Source: Collinsella sp. (lineage in GTDB: Bacteria; Actinomycetota; Coriobacteriia; Coriobacteriales; Coriobacteriaceae). From it: a stretch of 28,781 nucleotides of DNA. Both the position numbers and the translations under genes were made by a program. The DNA lies in assembly GCA_031294825.1 (NCBI GenBank), contig JAUMPM010000008.1:1-28781 (forward strand), read 5' to 3'. Shown here piece by piece: positions 7,670-15,526 of this stretch; position 1 is the first letter of the stretch; every line of letters begins with the position of its first letter. The notes under the pieces were generated by a model that searched no databases, was not told where the DNA came from, and saw only the letters and a program-made list of their open reading frames with translations.

Positions 7670-7850
7670 GTTGCGGCGTTTTACCAAACGCCGCAACTGC
7701 TCGACGCTGCAAACGCCCCTAAGCGGCAATCTGACGTTCAATTTCAAGGGCGCGACCAGAAGGTCAGCGCCCTTTCATTTCACGTCACCTTGCTCGCTTA
7801 GGGGCGTTTTCGCTGTCCGCCCTCTACCTGCGTCGTTGCCATGGTGGTCA
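7670..7850 (+). repeat. Structured intergenic element, copy 2
   Basis: Starts 3 nt after the lipoprotein stop. First hairpin: 12 bp perfect (7670-7681 with 7686-7697), loop TACC. Conserved CTCGACGCTGC follows. P1: CGACGC (7702-7707) with GCGTCG (7830-7835). P2: a perfect 15-bp helix, AAACGCCCCTAAGCG (7711-7725) with 7795-7809. P3: 7746-7757 with 7762-7774, loop AGAA, with the same bulge as copy 1. The 3' block CGCTGTCCG...CTCTACCTGCG is conserved. The P2 sequence is unrelated to the other copies, yet pairs perfectly. Confidence 0.8.
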
Positions 7851-7902
7851 TTGGGGCGGCAGTTGGGGACACTCCTTGTGCCCGCGTTGCATCGAGTGCT
7901 TG

Positions 7903-8073
7903 GGAAACCGCGACCCGGTTTTTGGCCGAATAGTGGGTCGCATTTTCCGGATGGGGTGGGTTGCGGAAAGTGCGACCCGGAATATTGCTCTGAAACGGGA
8001 TGCCGTTTCTCCGACGCGCCTCAAACGGAAAGCGCATCCCATTCCGGAGCTCCAAAACGGGATGCGCTTTCCG
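7903..8073. repeat. Cluster of palindromic (REP-like) units, cluster 1
   Basis: Several inverted repeats built from the same words, GGGTCGC or GGGATGC joined to TTTCCG. One hairpin pairs 7935-7949 with 7964-7978 with one mismatch. Another pairs CGGAAAGCGCATCCC (8026-8040) perfectly with 8059-8073. Single units occur at 7903-7918 and 7995-8012. A similar cluster lies at 22937-23108. The sequence between 7850 and 7903 carries AGTTGGGGACACTCCTTG, like the motif near 160. Confidence 0.65.
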
Positions 8074-8114
8074 CGCGGAAGAATTGTCGCAGCTGCGTTA
8101 AGCAGTGTCGCTCG

Positions 8115-8783
8115 TTACTCGCCCAGAATCAGCGCCGCGAGCTCTGCCTGGGTGTCCACCACGTAGTCGGCGCCGGCGGCTTCCAGCTCTGCGCGGCCGC
8201 GGAAGCCCCAGCTGACGCCCGCGCTCTTAAGGCCGGCGTTGTGGCCGGTCAGGATATCGACATTGGAATCGCCCACATAGAGCGTGGTTGCCGGATTGGC
8301 ACCCAGCTCCTCCATCACATGTAGCGTGACGGGTGCTTCGGGCTTGGGCGGAAACGCATCGACACGGCCCTGTACCAGCGCAAAGCGCTCGGAACCAAAA
8401 TACTTCTCGATAAGCGGAGCCGCCGAGATGTGGTCCTTGTTGGTGAGCACGGCAAGCTGCACGCCCGCGGCACGCAGGCGGTCGAGCATCTCGATTGTGC
8501 CGGCATAGGGGGCGGTGTGGTCCTCCTTGTGCTCGCCGTAGTAAGCCCTAAACTCGGCAAGCGTCTGCTCAAACATACGGCCGTCGCCCGCATACTCGGC
8601 AGGCATAAAGCGCTCAACCAGCTTGAGCATGCCGTTTCCCACCTTGTAGCGGTACTCGTCGACGGCAAACGTAGGCCAGCCGTGCGTCTCGCAGGTATGG
8701 TTGCCGGCGGCCGCCAGGTCTTCGAGCGTGTTGAGGATGGTGCCGTCCAGATCAAAAATCACATGGGAAAAAGCTGCTGCCAT
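8115..8783 (-). CDS. HAD-family hydrolase, phosphoglycolate phosphatase-like
   Basis: A 222-residue haloacid-dehalogenase phosphatase. Motif I is VIFDLDGTILNT, with the nucleophilic aspartate near the N-terminus. Motif II is VLTNKD (serine/threonine of the HAD fold). The lysine motif lies in FPPKPEAP, and motif IV is YVGDSNVDILTGHNAG. The alpha-helical cap between motifs I and II fits the Gph/PGMB subfamily, so the likely substrate is a small phosphorylated metabolite; phosphoglycolate is only the commonest family label. The start at 8783 is chosen because GGGAG lies six bases upstream; an in-frame ATG at 8798 has no such site. It follows hypE by 104 bp on the same strand and might be co-transcribed, though nothing links it to hydrogenase maturation. 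Confidence 0.88.
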   Translation of the reverse strand: MAAAFSHVIFDLDGTILNTLEDLAAAGNHTCETHGWPTFAVDEYRYKVGNGMLKLVERFMPAEYAGDGRMFEQTLAEFRAYYGEHKEDHTAPYAGTIEMLDRLRAAGVQLAVLTNKDHISAAPLIEKYFGSERFALVQGRVDAFPPKPEAPVTLHVMEELGANPATTLYVGDSNVDILTGHNAGLKSAGVSWGFRGRAELEAAGADYVVDTQAELAALILGE

Positions 8784-8887
8784 GAAAGCTCCCGTCATTG
8801 GGTTCCAAAACGCACCCCATGATACTGGGCATGCGTGCCGGGCATGTTTGGAATCTGAATATCTTTAATAGCCCTGAGCCTTTGTTG

Positions 8888-9922
8888 TTAGCAAATTCTC
8901 GGCAGCTGCTCTCCTACGAGCATGTCGAGGATGCGAGTCGATCCCCAGCCGGTGCGCACGCGCACGGCGGGTCGAGCGCTCGATCCAAGCGGCACCACGC
9001 GGCCGATAATCGCGGCGTTCTCGCCGTAGCGGGCGGAACGCATGGCGGCTAGAGCCGCATCGGCTTGCTCGGCCGGCACGACGGCAACCATCTTCCCCTC
9101 GTTTGCCACCTGCAGCACATCGTAGCCGAGCATCTCGCAGGCAGCCTGCACGTCGGGACGCACGGGCACGGCATCCTCGTCGACCTCCATGGCAACATTG
9201 CTGGCCTGGGCAAACTCGTTGAGTGTGGACGCTAGGCCACCGCGCGTGGGGTCGCGAAAGCAACGCGTGCCGGGCGCTGCGGCCAGAACGTCGGCAATCA
9301 GGTGGTTGAGCGGCGCGGCATCGCTTTCGATCGTGCTCGAAAACGCCAGGCCCTCGCGTTGGCTCATGATGGCGATGCCGTGGTCGCCCAGCGTACCCGA
9401 GACCAGGATGACATCGCTGGGGCGGCAGTTGGCGCCGCTGAGCGCCACGCCCGTGGGAACCTCGCCCACGCCGGCGGTATTGATGTAGACGCCGTCGGCC
9501 CCGCCGCGCTCGACCACCTTGGTGTCGCCCGTGATTATGGACACGCCCGCCTCATGCGCCGCCTCGGCCATCGTCTGCACAATCTGGCGGAGCTTATCCA
9601 TGGGATAGCCCTCTTCGAGGATAAATCCGCACGACAGGTAGCGCACGTTGGCGCCTGAGGTCGCGACGTCGTTGACGGTTCCGCACACGGCAAGGCGGCC
9701 GATGTTGCCACCGGGGAAGAACTGCGGCGAGACCACAAAGCTGTCGGTCGACATGGCGATGCGCCCGCTCGCGGGCAGCGCGGCGACGCCGGCATCGTTG
9801 CCCTCGAGCAGCTCGGGCGACCCAAAGGCATCCAAAAAGACCTCGTCGATGATGCGTTTCATCATCTGGCCGCCGGAGCCGTGACCCAGCAGGACGGTGC
9901 TATCGGTAACGCTATGGGACAT
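8888..9922 (-). CDS. hypE: Hydrogenase maturation protein HypE
   Basis: This 344-residue ATP-dependent dehydratase converts the carbamoyl group, placed by HypF on its C-terminal cysteine, into a thiocyanate and passes the cyanide to iron on the HypC-HypD complex. The chain ends in PRIC, the invariant HypE tail with the modified cysteine last. The N-terminal LGHGSGGQMMKRI and GNDAGV segments and the GTVNDVATSGA block are the AIR-synthase-like ATP-binding parts. Length and tail are those of a complete enzyme. It is the last hyp gene, 84 bp after hypD, with an 8-bp hairpin (around 9978-10001) in the gap. Confidence 0.96.
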   Translation of the reverse strand: MSHSVTDSTVLLGHGSGGQMMKRIIDEVFLDAFGSPELLEGNDAGVAALPASGRIAMSTDSFVVSPQFFPGGNIGRLAVCGTVNDVATSGANVRYLSCGFILEEGYPMDKLRQIVQTMAEAAHEAGVSIITGDTKVVERGGADGVYINTAGVGEVPTGVALSGANCRPSDVILVSGTLGDHGIAIMSQREGLAFSSTIESDAAPLNHLIADVLAAAPGTRCFRDPTRGGLASTLNEFAQASNVAMEVDEDAVPVRPDVQAACEMLGYDVLQVANEGKMVAVVPAEQADAALAAMRSARYGENAAIIGRVVPLGSSARPAVRVRTGWGSTRILDMLVGEQLPRIC

Positions 9923-10006
9923 ATCGAAAACTCCAATCGTGGGTGGAATTATATGGGTGAGGCTCAGCGTCGACCGGTCCGCCGTCCGTTAGAACGGCGG
10001 AACCAA

Positions 10007-11119
10007 TTAGCCTCGGTAGCGGAAATATGCTGCGCAGCTGCCCTCGGAGCTCACCATGCACGGGCCGACGGGGTGCTCGGGTGTACAAGCGTGGCCGAAC
10101 AGAGGGCAGTCGCTCGGCGTAATGGCCCCGCGCAGCACGTCGCCGCAGCGGCACCCACGCGGCTCGACCGTCGCCTCAACGGGCACGTCAAAGCGAACGC
10201 GGGCATCAAAGCGCGAGAACTCGGGGCGGATGGAAAGGCCCGAGTTGGCAATCGGCCCCAGCCCGCGCCACGTGGTGTCGCATGGCTCAAACACCTGCTC
10301 GACCAGCTGGCGCGCCACGGGGTTGCCGTCTGTGTTGACGCCACGGCGGTAGGCGTTGCCAATCGCGGGCTTGCCCTCGACAACCATCTGGACCAGCATG
10401 CAGATACCCTGCAGGATATCGACCGGTTCAAATCCTGTGACCACGCCCGGGGTATCGAACTCATCGACCAAAAAGCTAAAGGGCGTCAAGCCCGTGATGG
10501 TGGCGACGTGGCCCGGCAGGATAAAGCCGTCGATGGTGGTCTCGGGATCGTTGGCGATGGCACGCAACGCCGGCGGCGTGGTCTTGTGGGCGCAATAGAC
10601 CGAAAAGTTCAAAAGCCCACGCGCCTCGGCCTCCAAGATGGCGGCGGCGATGGTGGGCGTCGTAGTCTCAAAGCCCACGCCCATAAAAATGACCGGGCGA
10701 TCGGGGTTTTGCTCGGCAATGTCGAGCGCGTCGAGTGGGGAGTAGACGATGCGGATGTCGCGCCCTGCCGCCTTTTGCGCAGCGAGCGAGGTGGACGATC
10801 CGGGCACGCGCATCATGTCGCCAAAGGTGGTGATGATGGCGCCGTCGATGTTGGCGAGCGCGATTGCGTGGTCGATGTCGCGGTTGGCGGTAACGCAGAC
10901 GGGGCAGCCCGGTCCGCTCAGCAGCTTGAGCCCGGCCGGCATAATGGAGCGAAAGCCATAGCGGCCGATGCTCACGGTGTGCGTGCCGCAGACTTCCATA
11001 AGGTTGATGGTGTGGTCGCCGACGAGTTCATGGATGCGTTCGATGAGCTCGCGGGCCAGCTTGGAATCGCGAAATGCCGAAAAGTCGATACCGGAGCGAG
11101 CCGGCTGTCCGGCCGCCAC
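10007..11119 (-). CDS. hypD: Hydrogenase maturation protein HypD
   Basis: A 370-residue iron-sulfur scaffold on which, with HypC, the Fe(CN)2CO group of [NiFe]-hydrogenase is assembled. Diagnostic motifs are MEVCGTHT (C44) and GPGCPVC (C72, C75), which form the iron site and redox pair, and a cysteine-rich C-terminus (CRCGDVLRG, DCPLFGHAC, GPCMVSSEGSCAAY) that holds the [4Fe-4S] cluster. The start is a GTG at 11119 that shares its first base with the last base of the hypC stop (TAGTG), so translation is probably coupled to hypC. Length is normal for the family. Confidence 0.96.
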   Translation of the reverse strand: MAAGQPARSGIDFSAFRDSKLARELIERIHELVGDHTINLMEVCGTHTVSIGRYGFRSIMPAGLKLLSGPGCPVCVTANRDIDHAIALANIDGAIITTFGDMMRVPGSSTSLAAQKAAGRDIRIVYSPLDALDIAEQNPDRPVIFMGVGFETTTPTIAAAILEAEARGLLNFSVYCAHKTTPPALRAIANDPETTIDGFILPGHVATITGLTPFSFLVDEFDTPGVVTGFEPVDILQGICMLVQMVVEGKPAIGNAYRRGVNTDGNPVARQLVEQVFEPCDTTWRGLGPIANSGLSIRPEFSRFDARVRFDVPVEATVEPRGCRCGDVLRGAITPSDCPLFGHACTPEHPVGPCMVSSEGSCAAYFRYRG

Positions 11120-11379
11120 TAGTATGCCTCGGCCGGGTTGCTGGCCAGTTGGTCTTCTTCGACCAGTTCGGTCATGGCATTAACGAGCTCGAGCGTTTCT
11201 TGCGCTTCCTGCTCGTCGACGATCTGGATGCCAAAGCCGGCGTGTACGAGAATATAGTCGCCAACCTGCGCCGTCGGCACGAGTCTTAGCGAAACAGGGC
11301 GCTCGATGCCCATCATGTCGACGGTGGCCTTGAGGTCGTCGTCGCGTTTGACTACTTTACCGGGAACGGCAAGGCACAT
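11119..11379 (-). CDS. hypC: Hydrogenase maturation chaperone HypC
   Basis: This 86-residue chaperone carries the Fe(CN)2CO intermediate with HypD to the hydrogenase large subunit. The N-terminal MCLAVPGKVV is the family signature; the cysteine at position 2 becomes the exposed N-terminus that binds iron. The middle segment VGDYILVHAGFGIQ is the conserved OB-fold core. AGGGG precedes the start. A 14-bp palindrome, CCATCAGTTGATGG (11426-11439), lies between hypF and hypC and might be an operator; no regulator is assigned to it. Confidence 0.95.
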   Translation of the reverse strand: MCLAVPGKVVKRDDDLKATVDMMGIERPVSLRLVPTAQVGDYILVHAGFGIQIVDEQEAQETLELVNAMTELVEEDQLASNPAEAY

Positions 11380-11425
11380 ATTGTTCCCCTTTTATACGCT
11401 TTGCGCTGGACGGGCGCTCAATAAT

Positions 11426-11439
11426 CCATCAGTTGATGG
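11426..11439. promoter_or_regulatory. Palindrome in the hypF-hypC gap
   Basis: CCATCA and TGATGG separated by GT form a perfect dyad in the 124-bp gap upstream of hypC. It does not match the E. coli NikR box (GTATGA-N16-TCATAC). Role unknown. Confidence 0.3.
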
Positions 11440-11503
11440 TAGCGCTCGCGGGGTTCGCGGGCAAACGCGTTACGCCTGTGAGACGGCGGCGTGCGAGGGC
11501 GAG

Positions 11504-13963
11504 CTACTGTGATGCAATCTGCGCAAGACGAGCGCTTGCGACCGCCGCCTGACCGTAGGCGATGCAGCCGTCATTGACGGGTACGGTGTGGGGGACAAGG
11601 ACAGTAAGGCCCGCGCTTTTGAGCTCGCGGGCGAGGAGCTGAAGCAGAAGTCGGTTCATGAACACGCCGCCCGAGAGCGCGACGGTGTCGATGCCCTCGT
11701 GCACGCAGATATCGCTGGCGATGCGCGCCGAGGAGCGCGCGATGCCGACATGGAAGTCGAGTGCGAGCCTGTTGGCGGGCGCTCCGGCTTCAATTCCTCC
11801 CAAAAGTGCCTCAAAGAGTGCTTTCTGGTCCAGAACATAGGGGCCGTCCAGCCACGATGGGTCAGATGCGGAGTAGCCGGCGTTGTCGTCGGGAAAATGG
11901 GCGATTTCGCTGTCGAGCGCGCGCCAGGCGGCGGCTTCGAGCTCGATGGCGGGTTCGCCCTCGTAGGTTGCCTGGCCGCAAATGCCCAAAATCGCGGTTG
12001 CGGCATCAAACAGGCGACCCATGCTGCTAGTGCGCGGACTGTTGATGCCGCGCTCGATCATCGTTGCCGTTATGCTGCGCGTTTGCTCGTCAAGGCTGTT
12101 CAAGAGCCCCGCGGCTCCCGGGTGCTCGAGCAGGTCGAGCTCGCTGAGCAGGGCAAAGGCGTTGCGGCGGGCATCGTGTACGGATGCGGCGCCACCGGGA
12201 AGCGCCCAGGCGCGCAGATGCGCGACGCGCTCAAAATCGGTGAGACGGGCGACAAGAAACTCACCGCCCCATATGGTGCCATCGGTGCCGGCGCCCGTGC
12301 CGTCGAAGGCGATGCCGAGGACGCGTGCATCGGGCGCAAGCCGGCCTGCGACAATCGCCTCTGCCATTACGCTCGCGATGTGCGCATGGTGGTGCTGGAC
12401 TTCGATAAGCGGCAGATCGTGCTCGCGCGCCCATTGGCTCGACAGATAGCTGGGATGCATGTCGCATGCCAAGGCGGCAGGCGCCAGGTCAAAGAGGTTT
12501 TCCAGACGCGAGCGCGCGGCGCTCCAAGCATCGAAAGTCGCGCCGTTTTCGACATCGCCGATATGCTGCGACACAAAACAGGTCGTATGACCGTCCGAGT
12601 CCGTGCGAGTGAGTGCAATCGTGGCTTTTTGCTGCGGCCCGCAGGCGAGTACGCAGGGCGTGGTGCCGTCGAGCGCCGGCAACGACAGCGGTTGCGGCGC
12701 ATATCCGCGTGCACGACGTACGGGCATGACGTCGCCGTCGACCACGCGTACCACGGAGTCGTCGTAGCGCGACAGGATCGCGCGGTCGTTGCCGAGCAGC
12801 GCGTCGGCGATGCCGGCGGCAACGAGATGCTCCCATGCAAGGGCGTCGTCGGTCTCGATGGGCTCTTCGCTCAGGTTTCCGCTGGTCATGACCAGCGCAT
12901 GCATGTCATGCGACGCGGCAGCTGCAAGCAACAGATGTTGAAGCGGCGTATAGGGGAGCATGACGCCGAGCTCGGGCAAGTCGTGCGCGACAGATGGCGC
13001 GAGGGCGAGGATGTCGGGGGAACCGCCGTTGCCCTCGCCAACAGTGCGCCGGCGCAGCAGCACAATGGGGCGGATACTGCCGGCGAGAAGCTCGCGCTCA
13101 GCGTCGTCGATATGGCACAGGCGCCCGGCATCGGCAAGACTGCGCACCATGACGGCAAGCGGCTTATTGCTGCGACGCTTGCGACGGCGCAGCTCGGCCA
13201 CCGCCTGCTCGTTGGCAGCGTCACAGGATAGATGGAATCCGCCCAGGCCCTTGATGGCGACGATGCCACCGCTGGCCAGCAGCTCAACGCAGCGCTCGAT
13301 GATAGCGTCGCTGGCCTCGCGTGTGGTGCCGACGGCCGGTGTCGCGGACGAATTCCCGCACGCATCGCCGTTCACAGCCTCACGCCACGTAATATGCGGC
13401 CCGCAATCAAAGCAGGCATCGGGCTGCGCGTGAAAACGCCGGTCGAGCGGATTGGCATACTCCGCGGCACACTCGGGGCACATGGGAAAACGGTCCATCG
13501 AGGTAGCCGCTCGATCGTAAGGCAGCGAGCGGATGATGGTAAAGCGCGGTCCGCAGTTAGTGCAGTTGATAAAGGGGTAGTGATAGCGTCGGTCGGCGGG
13601 ATCGAACAACTCGCGCAGGCAATCGTCACAGGTGGCGATATCGGGCGAGACAAGTGTGGTGTGCGCGGTCTGGTCCTGCGACGCCACAATGTGAAAGCCC
13701 TGCTCATCGGCAGTGCTCCAACCGCCAGGCTCCAAATCCGCAATATCGACTCGCTCAACGCGAGCCGCCGCGGGCGCATGCTCAGAAAGCGCAGCGACAA
13801 ATCCGTCAACCGCCTCGGCACAAGCGTGCGCCTCGATATGCACGCCGTCGCCCGCATTGAGCACCCATCCGCAAATGCCATGCGCCATGGCCTCGCGATA
13901 CACAAACGGTCGCATGCCAACGCCCTGCACAATGCCCGTCACATGAATATGCACATGCCGCAT
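11504..13963 (-). CDS. hypF: Carbamoyltransferase HypF
   Basis: A 819-residue enzyme that makes carbamoyl-adenylate from carbamoyl phosphate and ATP and moves the carbamoyl group to HypE, the source of the hydrogenase cyanide ligands. Domains in order: acylphosphatase (IHVTGIVQGVGMRPFVYREA, residues ~4-90); two zinc-binding CxxC-x18-CxxC blocks (CDDCLRELF...CTNCGPR and CPECAAEY...CFDCGPH); a YrdC-like domain (~200-390); and a Kae1-like C-terminal domain with VQHHHAHIASVMAE and VALSGGVFMNRLL. The start at 13963 (MRHVHIHVTG) is preceded by GAGGGG; the in-frame ATG at 13990 lies inside the hairpin repeat and is unlikely. It is first of the hypF-hypC-hypD-hypE run. Confidence 0.95.
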   Translation of the reverse strand: MRHVHIHVTGIVQGVGMRPFVYREAMAHGICGWVLNAGDGVHIEAHACAEAVDGFVAALSEHAPAAARVERVDIADLEPGGWSTADEQGFHIVASQDQTAHTTLVSPDIATCDDCLRELFDPADRRYHYPFINCTNCGPRFTIIRSLPYDRAATSMDRFPMCPECAAEYANPLDRRFHAQPDACFDCGPHITWREAVNGDACGNSSATPAVGTTREASDAIIERCVELLASGGIVAIKGLGGFHLSCDAANEQAVAELRRRKRRSNKPLAVMVRSLADAGRLCHIDDAERELLAGSIRPIVLLRRRTVGEGNGGSPDILALAPSVAHDLPELGVMLPYTPLQHLLLAAAASHDMHALVMTSGNLSEEPIETDDALAWEHLVAAGIADALLGNDRAILSRYDDSVVRVVDGDVMPVRRARGYAPQPLSLPALDGTTPCVLACGPQQKATIALTRTDSDGHTTCFVSQHIGDVENGATFDAWSAARSRLENLFDLAPAALACDMHPSYLSSQWAREHDLPLIEVQHHHAHIASVMAEAIVAGRLAPDARVLGIAFDGTGAGTDGTIWGGEFLVARLTDFERVAHLRAWALPGGAASVHDARRNAFALLSELDLLEHPGAAGLLNSLDEQTRSITATMIERGINSPRTSSMGRLFDAATAILGICGQATYEGEPAIELEAAAWRALDSEIAHFPDDNAGYSASDPSWLDGPYVLDQKALFEALLGGIEAGAPANRLALDFHVGIARSSARIASDICVHEGIDTVALSGGVFMNRLLLQLLARELKSAGLTVLVPHTVPVNDGCIAYGQAAVASARLAQIASQ

Positions 13964-13986
13964 GCGACACCCCTCATCAAAACCGA

Positions 13987-14056
13987 CCAAAAAGGGACAG
14001 GTTTATTTTGGTAGGTAAAACGCTAAACCTGCCAAAACAAACCTGTCCCTTTTTGG
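13987..14056. terminator. Long perfect-stem hairpin between nikR and hypF
   Basis: Positions 13987-14016 pair with 14027-14056 at 28 of 30 positions around a 10-nt loop. Each arm carries AAAAAGGGACAGGTTT or its complement, so a T-rich tract follows the stem in either direction. It lies 24 bp after the nikR stop and just before hypF, and can stop nikR transcripts. A half-copy lies at 6036-6060, so this is also a dispersed repeat. Confidence 0.6.
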
Positions 14057-14079
14057 CAGGTGCGCTGCGGGAAATTCCG

Positions 14080-14598
14080 CTACAGCCCCAGGCTCTGCTT
14101 GGTGGCGGCGCACGTGAGCTCGCCGTGCTTAACGCCGCGCAGGCCCAGCAGGCGGTCGGCTAGTTCGTAGACGCGCTCGCCGCGACCCTTGAGCGCCAGA
14201 ATCTCCAAGCAGTTGTGGTGATCCAGATGCACGTGCATGGTCGATACGATCTCGTTGGTGTAGTCGTGCTGCACCTCGTCCAGGCGGCGTGTCAGATCGC
14301 CGGTGTGATGGTCGTAGATCATGGTGAGCGACCCGATAACATGCTCATCGGGCGTGCGCATCTGCTCCTTGGCGATCGAGGCGCGAATCAGGTCGCGCAC
14401 GGCCTCGGAGCGGTTGGCCACGTCGCCGCGGCGCGCGATCTGTTCGTCAAAACGGCGCAGCAGGTCGTCGGGTGCGGTAACCGAAAAACGGACCAGCTCG
14501 GAGCCGGAGCCACTACAGTGGCAGCCCGCGTCACCGTCCGCCCCGTGCGGATGCTCGTGCTCGTGCCCGCAGCCGTGCTCGTGTTCGTGTTCGGACAC
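14080..14598 (-). CDS. nikR: Nickel-responsive regulator NikR with His/Cys-rich N-terminal extension
   Basis: A 172-residue ribbon-helix-helix repressor. The RHH domain (about 34-78) contains VRFSVTAPDDLLRRFDEQIARRG and NRSEAVRDLIRASI. The C-terminal ACT-like nickel domain keeps the high-affinity ligands: H111, H122, H124 and C130 are spaced 11, 2 and 6 residues apart, exactly as H76, H87, H89 and C95 in E. coli NikR. Unusually, residues 1-33 precede the DNA-binding strand and hold eight His and three Cys (repeated HEHEH); typical NikR proteins start directly at the strand. The extension could bind or buffer nickel, as HypB histidine tails do; that is inference. The gene begins one base after the small upstream gene and stands before the hyp genes, whose nickel use it probably senses. 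Confidence 0.93.
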   Translation of the reverse strand: MSEHEHEHGCGHEHEHPHGADGDAGCHCSGSGSELVRFSVTAPDDLLRRFDEQIARRGDVANRSEAVRDLIRASIAKEQMRTPDEHVIGSLTMIYDHHTGDLTRRLDEVQHDYTNEIVSTMHVHLDHHNCLEILALKGRGERVYELADRLLGLRGVKHGELTCAATKQSLGL

Positions 14599-14599
14599 C

Positions 14600-14848
14600 C
14601 TACACCAGCTTCACGGATCCGACGGAGTTGTGGTCGGCCTCGATGGCCTCTTCGTAGCCCTCGAGCGCGCCATGCGCCTCGTGCAGCGCGGCCATGGCTG
14701 CCTCGAGCTTGGCGCCGATGCGCTCCATGTCAAAATTCTCGGTCGCATGCAGCAACTGATGGCTCCATTCGTGAGCGAGCTCGATGGTGTCGTCGACCTG
14801 CTTGACGCTCATGGCAAGCTGGCTCATGTTCATTCCAACATCATGCAT
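14600..14848 (-). CDS. Small helical protein of unknown function upstream of nikR
   Basis: An 82-residue protein that I do not recognise. It is predicted almost wholly helical, acidic, with several histidines (MHD, AHEWSHQLLH, LHEAHGAL, EADHN) that could bind metal. No signal peptide or membrane segment is seen. The start at 14848 has AAAGGAG at ideal spacing. Its stop lies one base before nikR, so the two genes are surely co-transcribed and probably translationally coupled, which suggests a role with nickel or the Hyp pathway. Confidence 0.75.
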   Translation of the reverse strand: MHDVGMNMSQLAMSVKQVDDTIELAHEWSHQLLHATENFDMERIGAKLEAAMAALHEAHGALEGYEEAIEADHNSVGSVKLV

Positions 14849-14920
14849 GGAAAATCTCCTTTTGTATGGGGCAGTTCAGTGGTTCAGATTTTACTACGCC
14901 CGCTCTGCGCGCAGCTGCAT

Positions 14921-14958
14921 AAGAAAACGGGTACGAGTCTGTGCGACCCGCACCCGTT
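14921..14958 (-). terminator. Terminator downstream of trxA
   Basis: On the minus strand the arms at 14945-14958 and 14926-14939 pair over 14 bp with two GU pairs and a 5-nt loop, followed by TTTTCTT. On the plus strand the GU pairs become A-C mismatches, which indicates minus-strand use. It lies about 110 nt after the trxA stop; the bases between hold no gene. Confidence 0.65.
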
Positions 14959-15069
14959 CACTGGGGGCTGTTTGTGACTACCATACTATCCGTGGTTGCA
15001 CTCGGTGCATCCAGAAGTCCGGCGAGCGGTGCAAAACCGCTCATAGACGGCGAGTAAGTAACAAGCGTA

Positions 15070-15390
15070 TTACAGATGCTTCTCCAGCAGCGCCTGCAGC
15101 CTCGCCTTGGGTAGAGCGCCAACTGAGCGGTCAATCTCCTCGCCGTTCTTAAACACAATCAGCGTGGGGATGCTCATGACGCCATACTTCATGGCCAGGT
15201 CCTGGTTGTCGTCGACGTTGCATTTGGCAACGGCAAGCTTGCCCGCCAGCTCATCGGCAACCTCGTCAACGATGGGCGAGAGGGATCGACAGGGCCCGCA
15301 CCACGGTGCCCAAAAATCGACCAGCACGGGCAGGCTGTCGTTAACGATGGAATCGAAGTTCTCGGGGGTAATCTGATTAATGTCAGCCAT
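15070..15390 (-). CDS. trxA: Thioredoxin
   Basis: A 106-residue cytoplasmic disulfide reductase. The active site WAPWCGPCRSL places the redox cysteines at C31 and C34; the cis-proline loop is MSIPTLIVFKNG. Length is that of standard thioredoxin 1. The start at 15390 (MADINQ) is preceded by GGAGGTCACC; the open frame continues upstream without a binding site. Thioredoxin reductase is not in the window. It is divergent from the gene at 15527. Confidence 0.95.
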   Translation of the reverse strand: MADINQITPENFDSIVNDSLPVLVDFWAPWCGPCRSLSPIVDEVADELAGKLAVAKCNVDDNQDLAMKYGVMSIPTLIVFKNGEEIDRSVGALPKARLQALLEKHL

Positions 15391-15526
15391 GGTGACCTCC
15401 ATAATGCGACGCGGCTCGGCCGCGTAAAACTCAGTACGACCGTGCTTATACCCAGCCGCCCGCAAAGCAACCACTCGCGGGCAGCTCTTTTATATAATGG
15501 TGGGCACGCAAACGATTGGAGAGCGC

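Noticed and set aside
9881..11122. 413-residue open frame opposite hypD
   Set aside because: Antisense shadow of hypD with no recognisable domain.
11588..13231. 547-residue open frame opposite hypF
   Set aside because: It lies wholly antisense to a complete, motif-rich hypF; its product is low-complexity Arg/Ala/Gly sequence, as expected for the complement of GC-rich coding DNA.
14849..14920. NikR operator upstream of the small gene and nikR
   Set aside because: No GTATGA-N16-TCATAC pair or close variant could be found; a diverged site cannot be excluded.
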